A DNA stretch of 64,000 bases from Sanghuangporus weigelae (taxonomy: Eukaryota > Basidiomycota > Agaricomycetes > Hymenochaetales > Hymenochaetaceae): NCBI GenBank assembly GCA_033182465.1, contig CP137325.1:1488001-1552000 (forward strand), read 5' to 3'. Position numbers and translations under genes: made by a program. Position 1 is the first letter of the stretch; each line of letters opens with the position of its first letter. Shown one piece after another: positions 46,314-55,840 of the stretch. The notes under the pieces were generated by a model, which made no database searches, was not told the origin of the DNA, and saw only the letters and a list, made by a program, of their open reading frames with translations.

Positions 46314-46468
46314 TTGCCCGCTGAGCACCCTCTGAGCACCCTCTGATCGCCCGCTGAGTGCCCTCTGAGTGCCCGCTGAGCATCCTCTGAGCGCCCACTG
46401 AGCGCCCTCGGATCACCCTCGGATTGCCCGCCGATCGCCCACCGATCGCCCGCTGAGCACCCACTGAG
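46314..46468. repeat. 11-bp tandem repeat, right arm
   Basis: About fourteen units, the inverse of the left-arm repeat (CCCGCTGAGCA, CCCTCTGATCG and similar, period 11). The copy number differs from the left arm. Confidence 0.8.
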
Positions 46469-46900
46469 AGTCAAACTTATTTTTTCTTTGTCAGAATAAT
46501 AAAAAGAATTTTAAATTTCTTCCTATCAAAGACATAAAATTTCGGCAATAACTAAACTTAACCATTTTTGCTTTTCTAAGACTTCGAGTTTCTTTATGTG
46601 TTCCTCACACGACATTATTTGAAATCTCTTTGTTTTCCTAATCCGAATCTAAATCCTTATTGTTATTTCAAGTTCTATCAAGGAACAAACATGAAATATT
46701 TCACGTAATTAAATGCAGTATTTAATTTCAAATCTTGTTTGTCAGCTAATTATAAATTTCTTTTAGATTATAATAACTCTTTGCCCGGTGTGCATTAGTG
46801 TTTCCAAGTTGTCATGCAGTGAATACTTGCTATATTTTTGGCGTACAATGTAATGGCATGGATTCCATACGAAAGTTTACCAGCCATAGGTCAAGCCTAA

Positions 46901-47532
46901 AGTTGGCATCAAAATGATTGATATAGATGTCGAAACCAACCTGAATATTAATATCCTTGCAAAGGACAAGCTTGTTGACCATCTTAGGCAGGAGCAAAGG
47001 CTAGTAGACACAAATAGCTCAGACATTTCCAAATGCTCTTATTTGTCTGACTCGTCATTTCGGAATATACATGAGAAGCCCAGAGGAGAAACGGTCGGCA
47101 ACAAGTCCATCGTCACTACAAGCTGCTGAAATTTTATTTATGTGTGCAGGATTCATAAATCGTTTCTATGATCAAGTCGTCACTTGAAGTTTAGTTTCAT
47201 ACCGGATTCCTCTGCCACGCTCCTTCGCCCTTTCTGCCTCATGTCAGTTTTTCTCGGCTTTGGAACAGATGAATAATCGACATAAAACAACTTCAATGGC
47301 AATAAATTTCACGTTTTATCGAACATAATTAACTTCAACTTGATGCCTGTTTCAGGGAAAATGTTTACTATACTCAGACCCTCGTAGACATCACTGATAA
47401 TGCATTTACTTCAATATTGTGAAGATGAACCATGCATTAGAATGTTCTATACTCTATAATGATGACCCAACTGAGCTAGAAGTGCATTCATCGATAATTT
47501 CTTCACTTACCATCAGTTCAAATTTCCGAGCT
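46901..47532. other. Intergenic stretch before copy E
   Basis: No supported gene. The stretch near 47440-47530 matches 22440-22550 at the 3' flank of fragment C1. Confidence 0.4.
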
Positions 47533-49008
47533 TCATTTGATTTGAAGAAGAAACCGCGTGGAATCAAGCATCCATTTGGCCTGCTCCAGACCCTTGTCAA
47601 GAAGGGTCCTCGCACGAGCACATAGTCGCGATTCTAGATTCGCGTCGAGCTGCTCGTGAGCAATTTCCGGCTTTGCCCACGGATGGCCAATATGTGCGTG
47701 GGACCTGGACATATAAATTTTTGGGAGTCTGGCTTTCTCTGCAACATCATTGTACGCCGAAAAATATAGCAAGCATCCGGTGCACGAATTGTCAGAAACA
47801 CTAACACATCTATAAGGCTTTGTATCTTCCGGCATACGTGGAATGTTCACGGCAAGGTGAGCCAGCAAAGCGCATTCGCAATGGAGATACGCAATTTGTT
47901 CGAGTCTCCAGACCCCCTTCCCCTCTGATGCGGCTTTCTTCCACGTATCTTCGAACATTTTGGCAGTCCAATCAGCCTGTTCTACCAGTTCACGAAGGTC
48001 CAGATCGTCGAGCAGATTGTACTTGAGCAAGACCGGCTCTATAGTGACAGGAATAAGAATAATGTCTTTATATAGGATAGCACCCAGATGTCGAGACTGC
48101 GGCAGACAGAGGACCTCCTGAATAGTACGTTCAACGAAAGATATCTTTTCAAAGAAAATTGAGAGCGGATAACGGGGAGTCCTGCCAATCATCTTATAAA
48201 CCACGGTTCAAAGAATAATATTTAGTTCAGTTCACCTCGCAACAGGGAAATAGAACGTACGGACTCTGCTCCACCTGATGGATGCGTCCTGCTTCAAACC
48301 GTCTAACTTGTGTAAAAAATGCGCGATGTACAATGCGTGGTCATTGAGACCATCACCATCAAGCGCATTTGCACTCTTGCATCTATCTATGAATCGACAT
48401 ATGGCTCTAAGGTGTTGGATAGCTTCCACTTCGCTCGAATGGATGTAGTACCCATTATCAGGGTGTGTATTTGTAACGTGGCGCGAGTTATTGAGCACCT
48501 CTTCAAAGAAATGAGGGAGCTCTGGATCCTTGTAATTATTGTACCGTCGCATGTGCTTGTTCTAAGAATACTCATAGACCAAGCGCCGAAATTCCAATTG
48601 TCTTTTTGCCCTTTCGGAGTGCTGGTCAGTAGCGGAGTCGAGCTTGGTTCTGAAGATTTGTTGAAGACTAGCCCAGATGTTTCGTAGATGCCCTGCTATA
48701 AGTTCTAATTCTTTATTCTTGTCCGAAGCAACGAAAACAATGAGCCCCTGAGTTGATAAGGCAGATGCTATCGCGACAGCTCCAGCCTGATCTTTGCGAA
48801 CAAGAAGCTCAGCGAGGGCATAGTGAAGAGCGATCACACGCTCATGACTTTTGAGTCTGTGGTTCCGGGATATCGGCAAGGAGTAGGGTGCCTGCATCAT
48901 CGTAAAGGTCATCTCTTCGGCAACGGATCTATCATCCCCCTTCTCCCACCAGCAAGGGCGGAGCACTGTCTGATTGATAGCAGCAATGACCATCTCGGAA
49001 AGTGTCAT
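47533..49008 (-). pseudogene. Deaminase family copy E (UAG and altered splice site)
   Basis: Exons expected at 48261-49008 and 47533-48200 by alignment with copy F, 471 codons if read through. It starts MTLSEMVIAAINQTV. The signature is AYLHCECALLAHLA, VSVSDNSCTGCLLYF and IGHPWAKPE. Codon 149 (48562-48564) is TAG at the same conserved Trp position as in copy B. The expected acceptor before TTTATAAG reads GG instead of AG. Two lesions make a pseudogene likely, though the rest of the frame is fully open. Copies E and F together mirror the A-B pair in order and orientation. Confidence 0.7.
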
Positions 49009-49566
49009 GTCAATGGGGCAGAGCGGCTGAAATGTAGACTACTGTGGAAAGTTATGCGGGCCAGCGTACCTAATCTACTTATTCAATTCTTGCCTTGATC
49101 TTGTGATTCCTTGGCATAAGCCACAGCATTTGATTGCTCAATTGCATGTTATACAACCAAATATTTAGTAGAGAAGATCTGTACAATCATGCAGAATTGT
49201 GATTACCAGTGGACCGCCGATCCGAAGAAAAGTCTCCATGGTCAACTGGTAACTTAGGGTAGAATTTTGAAAGGCATAATCAATTAGTATGATTATGACA
49301 GAGCACTTCATTCGTGGTAGTAAATCATGCCACTAATATCATATCTATCTATGTAAGTCTTATAGATCAAACGATCTGAATACTCATGCTCTCCTCTTTC
49401 ATAAAGGGCTGACCTAGCTGAGGATGCCGAACAGTCTAGACTGTTTGTGGAAAAGGAATTCGCAAGCAGAAAATGTGCCACCATAAACATTCGAAGACCC
49501 AGATAAACCTGATTGATGGTGATTTGGGCTCCAGAAATCGAATGCTTGCTTTACAGCACTGTTTAG
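49009..49566. other. Spacer between copies E and F
   Basis: No gene seen. It aligns with 19450-19732 at moderate identity and ends at the target duplication CTGTTTAG (49559-49566). Confidence 0.5.
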
Positions 49567-50197
49567 TAGGGCTCTGACCGTATGCGTATAACCCGTATAC
49601 GGGCTGTCCGTATATGGGTACGGCCATATCCGTATGACACAATAAGAGCAAAATATATGGGCCGTATATATGCGGACGTCTCCGTATTCAAAGGTTTGAA
49701 AATTTGACGTTTACGGCTTATATGCCGTATACGGGAGCTAAGGTCCCGTGTCTCCCGGTAGCATAGAATTAGGTATACTTTATGCCATTTTTGGTGATTT
49801 GGTAGATCACTTACTTGAAAAATATATTCCCGGGCTATCAAAGTGAGGAAGGGACTGCCGGATTCAATACAGTACTGTTCCCACGCATCTCCTTTCTATC
49901 GCGGTCCACTGAATTTGCCTCAGCCTCAGACTCCGCTGCGCCCTTCCTGGCAGGGGTGAACAACTTGAAAGTGCTGTATTTGCGCTATGTAAGGTCCAGA
50001 TAACTCGAAATGAACATGTTCAACTCATTTTATTTCCATTCTACGGTTTCTGCTCTGTAACTGCCGTATACGGCGTATTCCCCGTATACGGGCTGTCCGT
50101 ATCCGTATAACGGTCTGGTGTGCCATATATACGCCCGTATCCGTATGAAGGTTCTTATATACGACCGTACCCGTATACGGATACGGTCGGAGCCCTA
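49567..50197. mobile_element. hAT-like MITE 2 (CGTATACGG-rich)
   Basis: A 631-bp element with inverted ends TAGGGCTCYGACCGTAT and a perfect 8-bp target duplication CTGTTTAG (49559-49566 and 50198-50205). It is full of CCGTAT/ATACGG palindromes like the element at 16896. The homologous spacer at 19725-19732 is unoccupied, so insertion followed the local duplication. Confidence 0.9.
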
Positions 50198-50347
50198 CTG
50201 TTTAGCAGCGAGAATGAAGAATCGCGATTACATATACTAATACTATAAGAGCGTTATAACTGTCACAAGAACTGTATTAGATCCGCACAAGAGTCAAACT
50301 TGCTGATATATTTACGGATGAATGAGTTATACTTACTGGTGGCACCT

Positions 50348-51863
50348 TCAAGTATCTTCAATCCCGTCGGTTCTCCCGATTTTCCAAGGGACAGCCTCCC
50401 CGGAATCGATCAGATCTTTGGTCAGATCCAGTGCCTCGTCGATAAGTGACCTCGCACGAGTACAAAGTCGTGACTCGAAGTCTTGGCTGAGCTCCTCGCG
50501 AGAAATTTCAGGCTTCGCCCATGGATGGCAAGTATCTGCGTTGAACTTGGACATATAGAACTTGGGAAGTCCGGCTTTCTCCGCAACATCATTGTATGCC
50601 GAGAAATAAAGCGAGCATCCGGTACAGGACCCATTGGAAACACCGATGAACCCGTAAGGCTTAGTATCTTCCTTCATAGTTGGAATATCTGTGACGAGAT
50701 GAGCCAGTAATGCGCATTCACAATGAGGGTACACGGTTCTTTCGAGTCTCCAGACACCTTTCCCGTCTGATACGGCCCTCTTCCACAGATCTTCAAACAT
50801 CCGCGCTGTCCAATGAGCCTGTGCTACTATTCTACAAAGGCTAGGATCGTTGAGCAGATCGTACTGGAGTAGAACAGGGCGAATGGTGACGGGAACGACA
50901 TTAATATCTCTGTCCAGAATGGCGCCCAAATGTCGGGAATACGGAAGATGAAGGATCGCCTGAACAGTACGTTCAACAATGCATATCTTTTCAATGAAAG
51001 ATGGGAGAGGATGTAGACGAAATTTGCCAGATATGCCATAAACTATTGAGACGAAAGACGATATTTAGTTAAGTCCAATTCGCAGAAGGGAAACATCAGA
51101 ACGTACGGACTCTCATCCACCTAATGATGGCGTCTTGCTTTATAGTCTTTACCTGGTGAACAAGATGAACCGTATTCAAGATATAGTCATCAAGACCAAC
51201 GCTATCAAGTGCATTCGCGCTCTCGCATCTGTCCATGAATCGACACACGGCTCCGAAGCGTCTGATAGCTTCCATTTCGCTAGGATGGATATACGTCCCA
51301 TCGTCTGAAGGCGAGTCTGTTACGTGGAGCGACTGATTAAGCACCTCATCAAAGAAACGAGGGAGATCCGGATCCTTGTAGTTGTTGTAACGTTGCATAT
51401 GCTTATTCCAGGAGTACTGATAGACTAAGCGCCGCAATTCTAATTCCCTTTTGGATCTCTCGGAAAACTCCCCGGTGGAAACTCGAGGAGGGTCGTCTCT
51501 GTTTCTGAGGATTTGTTGAAGACTAGTCCATACCTTTCGCAGGTGCTCTGCTATGAGATCCAGCTCCTTGTTCTCGTCTGAAGCAACGAAAATAATGAGC
51601 CCATGAGCTGATAATGCAGATCCTATCGCGACAGCTCCGGATTGGTCTTCACGAACAAGAAGTTCAGCGAGAGCATCATGGAGAGTAATTGCGCGTTCAT
51701 GGCTTCTAATTCTGTTGCGCCCGAATATCGGCAGAGCATAGGGAGCCTGCATCGTCTCAGCAACCATCTTTTCGGCAACAGATATATTAACCGTCTTATT
51801 CCATGGGTAAGAGCAAAGTACGCTCTGGCTGATAGCAGCAATAATCGTCTCGGAAAGTGTCAT
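50348..51863 (-). CDS. OTT_1508-like deaminase family protein, copy F (intact)
   Basis: Exons 51107-51863 and 50348-51042 with a 64-bp intron (GTACGT…CTCAATAG), 483 residues. It starts MTLSETIIAAISQSVL. The N-terminal half is helical, with ERAITLHDALAELLVRED and YSWNKHMQRYNNY (Trp at codon 152). The C-terminal half has ERTVYPHCECALLAHLV, GFIGVSNGSCTGCSLYF and CHPWAKPEI, the HxE and CxxC signature expected of a zinc-dependent deaminase fold. It is the best-preserved member of the B/C/D/E/F subgroup. Biochemical activity and substrate are unknown; the deaminase reading is by motif. Confidence 0.78.
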
Positions 51864-52249
51864 GATGACAGGGTATCACCGGATCGTGGGCAGTGGAAAA
51901 GCTACTGTGCGACTGCGTTGATTTTTTGTCCTAATCTCGGAATTCCTTTGTATAATTTACAGAGACTCAGCCGCAGATTATCTGGCCGGATATTTCTATG
52001 CAAAACGTAGAAGTCTGCAATCACTAGCGGCGGCCTCTAGGTCAAGGAGGATAAGATGCCAGCTTGGATAGACCGCCGCCGGCCGGCCGTGACCCTCGCG
52101 TAATATTAATTCATTATTACTATTGGCACGTGACTCTTATTTACTTTCCTTCACAAAATTTCTCAGTGTCATGAGCGCGGTGTTGGGCTAGTCTCATACC
52201 ACTCTCGTCTAGTTTGACGCCGTAGAAACGAGCCGATACGATACGAGAG
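51864..52249. other. Spacer and promoter region of the CGS gene
   Basis: Includes a GC-rich CCGCCGGCCGGCC stretch near 52075-52090 and the regulatory motif cluster at 52121-52136. No gene seen. Confidence 0.5.
52121..52136 (+). promoter_or_regulatory. ATTGG, CACGTG and TGACTC cluster upstream of CGS
   Basis: ATTGG (inverted CCAAT) is followed directly by CACGTG (52127-52132), which overlaps TGACTC (52131-52136), 114 bp before the ATG. In other fungi CACGTG is the Cbf1 site of sulphur genes and TGACTC the Gcn4/CPC1 site of amino-acid control. The placement before a methionine-pathway gene suggests dual sulphur and general amino-acid control. This is inference from motif only. Confidence 0.5.
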
Positions 52250-54230
52250 ATGACTGCGATAATGACACAGACATTAGGTCAACCAGTGCCTCCCTTCACG
52301 GCTCATGCAATTTCAGTTTCACTGCCGACATGGAGAGATAACGTCGGATATGAAGAGGGGGAGAAAAGAGTGGTCAATTCTATGGTTACTGGATATCCAA
52401 GATTTTTCATCCACAAGAGCATCCAAAAGGTGTCGTAGTTCACTTCGTGCGTCATCGAGTGCCTATTGACTCGATCGTTCAGCTTGCAAGTATATGCGAG
52501 AGAAAGTTTGGTTCGCAGGGAGAACGATGCATGCTATTCTCCTCAAAGAAGACCGCAGAGTTCTGTCGTGAATTCATGACCAACCACTCTCCAAATCCTC
52601 AATCTCCTGTCCCCGTTCGGTTGATCGAATTCGTAGTCTGTCCGGATGAAATTACTGCACCGTCGGATTCCAGATGTATCGACCTCCATATCGTGTTGTT
52701 TCCTGCAGATGCCTTCCCAATCGCAAAGAAATTCTGGCAACACACCGGAATGGGGATTTCCAGCCGCACCGCGGTAAGGTGTTTGACGAGGATGTCAGAT
52801 TCTCCGACAAGTCCGACGAAGCGCGACCATCCTCCCGCGCTTAACAGGTTGCCATCTAAACCTCAAAATAGACATTATGTCGTCAAATCGCCTCCACCAA
52901 TCCCGCGTGAGGAAGAAGTAGAGGATGTGAACTCTTATTTGGAGGAACGGTATGGGCGAAACTTGCCATTAGGCTACGCGGCTGCTGCCAAACGCGCGCT
53001 ACGCCGTAGGATTGCAGGAGTTCTCGTACATGATCAATGTAATAATATCCAAGACACCCAACGTCTTCCCGAGGCGGGTGGAGATGAAGCGGTGTTGGGA
53101 CCAAGCTCGCGTGGTGTGGAGAACGTCACCGAGGACGACGTATTTCTTTATCCGACTGGAATGTCAGCGATCTGGTGGGCACACCATCTGGCCCTCCTAA
53201 CGAGACCTCAACAAAAGAGCGTCTGTTTCGGGTTTCCTTATACAGATAGTTTGAAGATACTTGAGAAATGGGGTCCTGGGTGTTATCATTTCGGACATGG
53301 ACTTGATAGTGATATTGATGCGCTAGAGAAGCTCCTCGAGGAGCTTTCGCCGAACCACTCGTTGTCGTCCCCTCCACCAATCCTGATCTTATTCACTGAG
53401 TTCCCGTCCAATCCACTTCTTCGCTCGGCGAACCTCCCACGTCTTCGTGCGCTTGCGGACAAATCCGGTTTCTTAATTGTCGTGGACGAGACTATCGGCA
53501 ATTTCGTCAATGTATCCGTACTACCGTATGCAGACATCGTCGTGAGTAGCTTGACGAAGGTGTTCAGCGGAGATTCGAACGTTATGGGTGGAAGGTATGT
53601 TGTATTGGTCGTGGCATCCGTACTTTCTAATTCTCTTTTGATAGTTTGGTTCTGAATCCAAATGGAAGGCACTATGCTGCTCTGAAATCTACCTTACAAA
53701 AAGAATTTGACGACATCTACTTTGATGAGGATGCCATCTTCATGGAGCGGAACTCGCGCAACTTTCGTCGACGGGTCCAGACTATCAACGAAAATGCCGA
53801 AGCAGTCTGCGACTTCCTCAGATCGTTCTCCTCGTCGACTACTGGCGAACCTCCCCTAGTCAAAGAAGTATACTATCCGAAATTCATTACTCGAGAAAAC
53901 TACGATACATGCCGCACGGCGGATCTCGCGCCTAATGTTTCCGCATTTGGTGGTCTGTTTAGTGTGACGTTCACACAGCTCGCTGCATCTCATGCATTTT
54001 TCGATGCGTTGGAATGTATGAAGGGACCTTCGTTAGGCACGAGTTTTACTTTGGCCTGTCCGTATACGATCATTGCACATTACGGAGAGCTTGACTGGGC
54101 TGGGAATTGGGGTGTAGAGAAGGGGCTGGTGCGTGTCAGTGTTGGGACGGAGGAGAAAGACGAGTTGTTGTCGGTATTTAAGAAGGCGCTTGAGGCTGCT
54201 GAAGCTGCTGTTAGAACCTTGAATGCTTGA
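52250..54230 (+). CDS. STR2: Cystathionine gamma-synthase
   Basis: PLP-dependent enzyme that joins an O-acyl-homoserine with cysteine to make cystathionine, on the route to homocysteine and methionine. Exons 52250-52429, 52483-53594 and 53645-54230 give 625 residues. The fungal-type N-terminal extension begins MTAIMTQTLGQPVPPF and includes a VGYEEGEKRVVNSMVTGYPR block. The PLP fold carries FLYPTGMSAIWWAH (about 285), a VVDETIGNF Asp (about 405) and the Schiff-base lysine in SSLTKVFSGDSNVMGG (about 420). The last exon starts SLVLNPNGRHY and ends with the C-terminal domain (VRVSVGTEEKDELL). Length and intron phases are normal. Confidence 0.9.
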
Positions 54231-55840
54231 GTCGAACGAGAAGAGAAGTAACTAGATTGTATTTGTTTATATTTTCATGAGTAGTTTTAGCACTCTTGTC
54301 GGGATTTCAACACTCTTTGATAATTTCGTATTTTCAGGATACTCGTAACTCGTGTGCCTTGAGAAGAGAACTGAACCGCGATGGTGTCGACGGAAGTAAA
54401 TTTTTCCCTATTCGGTGAACACCGAAACTCACGTGATGCAACCTTTCCGATAAAGGGTGACTTGACGACCTTTTCTCTTCTTTTTCTTGTTCTTTTACGA
54501 CGCAGCAGATTCAAGGCCGCGATGCTCGCTACAAACAAGCTTGAAGCCTCTTTTGAGGTTTTCGCTCTCCCTTGCGAGCGGGAAGGTCTGAGCCTTTTAA
54601 TCCCTCTTGATCGACTCCAAACGAGTCTGGACGTTTATTGTCCAAGCCACGTGGCAGCTTTGCAGCAAGCAAACCTGCGCCACTTCTTCGCTCGTCGGAA
54701 CACCATAGTCTCCAATTTTTTTGTTGAGCGCGTCTTCCTTGATAGGCATTCCTGGGACCCTCTCAAGAGGCGAGGAAAGGAGCGGATCGCATTGGCATAC
54801 GTGGAAGCGATTGGGTGAGGTTTTTATCCGTTTTTTTCAGCTGGTCTAGTCTCTTCCCTGCCGCACGGGCGTCCATCGCCTTTACCCTTACGGGAGGGCA
54901 CACGGTGGTAAATAAATAAAGTGTCTATGGGTCGCTTCTTGTTCCCCCCGTGTTTGTCTGGACTCTAGGCCCCGCCTCCGCCCGCCTCTCCGTCCTCGAC
55001 CGCAGCAAAATCCCAGCCGTTGATGAGGTAGATCTTCTAAGACGCCGATTCCGTTTGCGGTCATATCGTATCACGGCCCTCTGAGATGAAAATTAGCCAA
55101 ACTCCTCCCCGCTGAAGGGTTGAGTGAGCAGCGCTTGGGAATCCCTCCCCGCTATCCGTTAGGGAGACAAAGATGGGCGTCATCATGGCCGTTGGGCTGC
55201 AAACAAATGCCCTCGTGTTACGGACCGAATAGAGAAACGTGACAATTCCAACGAAGGTCGAGGACCGGACGCACCGGCGGTTGTCAGAGACTATTATGGC
55301 CCCTGGACGGGACTTCATCCTCCAGTTCAATTCGCAGGCGCGCATTGGTTACCTTTCCGCCTTTTGATGACGGATAGCGTACTTGCGTAACTCAGCTCAG
55401 ACTACTCTGGGTCTGCTGTGTCTACACCAATTTTTTTTCACTTCCAGTCCTTCGTGGACACTTCCTATTGTGTAGTTAAGTTCTAGTCGTAGTACTTAAT
55501 TGTAATTTACGACTTGTACGTGCAGTGCAGGTCGACAAATATCATCCGGCGATTTCAACGGTGTATTGAACTGTCCTTTGTCCTTTTGATTCTTTGCCAA
55601 TGGCGTGCAGTAAGATAGCCATGAATATTTCATAGTGTTGCTTCAATAACTGCACAGTAAATATTGTCATGATGGACGGAAATATTCAGATGCCGATCAC
55701 GTGAACTACCACCCTTGTGTCCGACGTGTCTTCTACCTCTACCACGAAGTACTAACAACCAAAGATAGCGAACCAATGTGCTGTTAACTGGGACTGCGAT
55801 TTTTCTTGAGGGATTAATTTGGTGTCAAAGTTGAAGCTCG
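54231..55840. other. Intergenic region with a doubtful small frame
   Basis: A 145-codon plus-strand frame (54381-54818, inner start MLATNKLEASFEVFALPCER) has no recognised domain; a smaller protein starting at the inner ATG is possible. From 54819 to 55840 no gene is supported. GC-rich and pyrimidine-rich stretches near 54960-55010 and an AGTACTTAATTGTAATTTACG stretch near 55495 are unexplained. Confidence 0.3.

Larger units (their letters stand above)
44177..46792. mobile_element. Pack-type terminal-inverted-repeat element carrying RPB1 sequence
   Basis: A 2,616-bp element. The ends are perfect inverted repeats starting CACACCGGGCAAAGAG, and the arms stay complementary for about 440-480 bp (44177-44618 and 46314-46792). 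A 4-bp duplication CATT lies outside (44173-44176 and 46793-46796). The inner part of each arm is an 11-bp tandem repeat. Between the arms lies a minus-strand fragment of the RNA polymerase II largest subunit gene and about 300 bp of unassigned DNA. The ends resemble those of the fold-back MITE at 28172. No transposase is present. Confidence 0.85.
43950..46900 (+). pseudogene. Deaminase family relic G, split by the Pack element
   Basis: Two half-relics flank the element at 44177-46792. On the left, 43950-44176 includes an HRECVALAHLV block, the equivalent of HCECALLAHL. On the right, 46793-46900 begins ISVSKLSC, the equivalent of IGVSNGSC. The two sides are adjacent parts of the family signature. 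The copy is decayed beyond the insertion, with several breaks. Confidence 0.7.

Noticed and set aside
44508-46468. Regular short repeats that might suggest a CRISPR array
   Set aside because: They are head-to-tail 11-mers without spacers, in a eukaryotic transposon arm.
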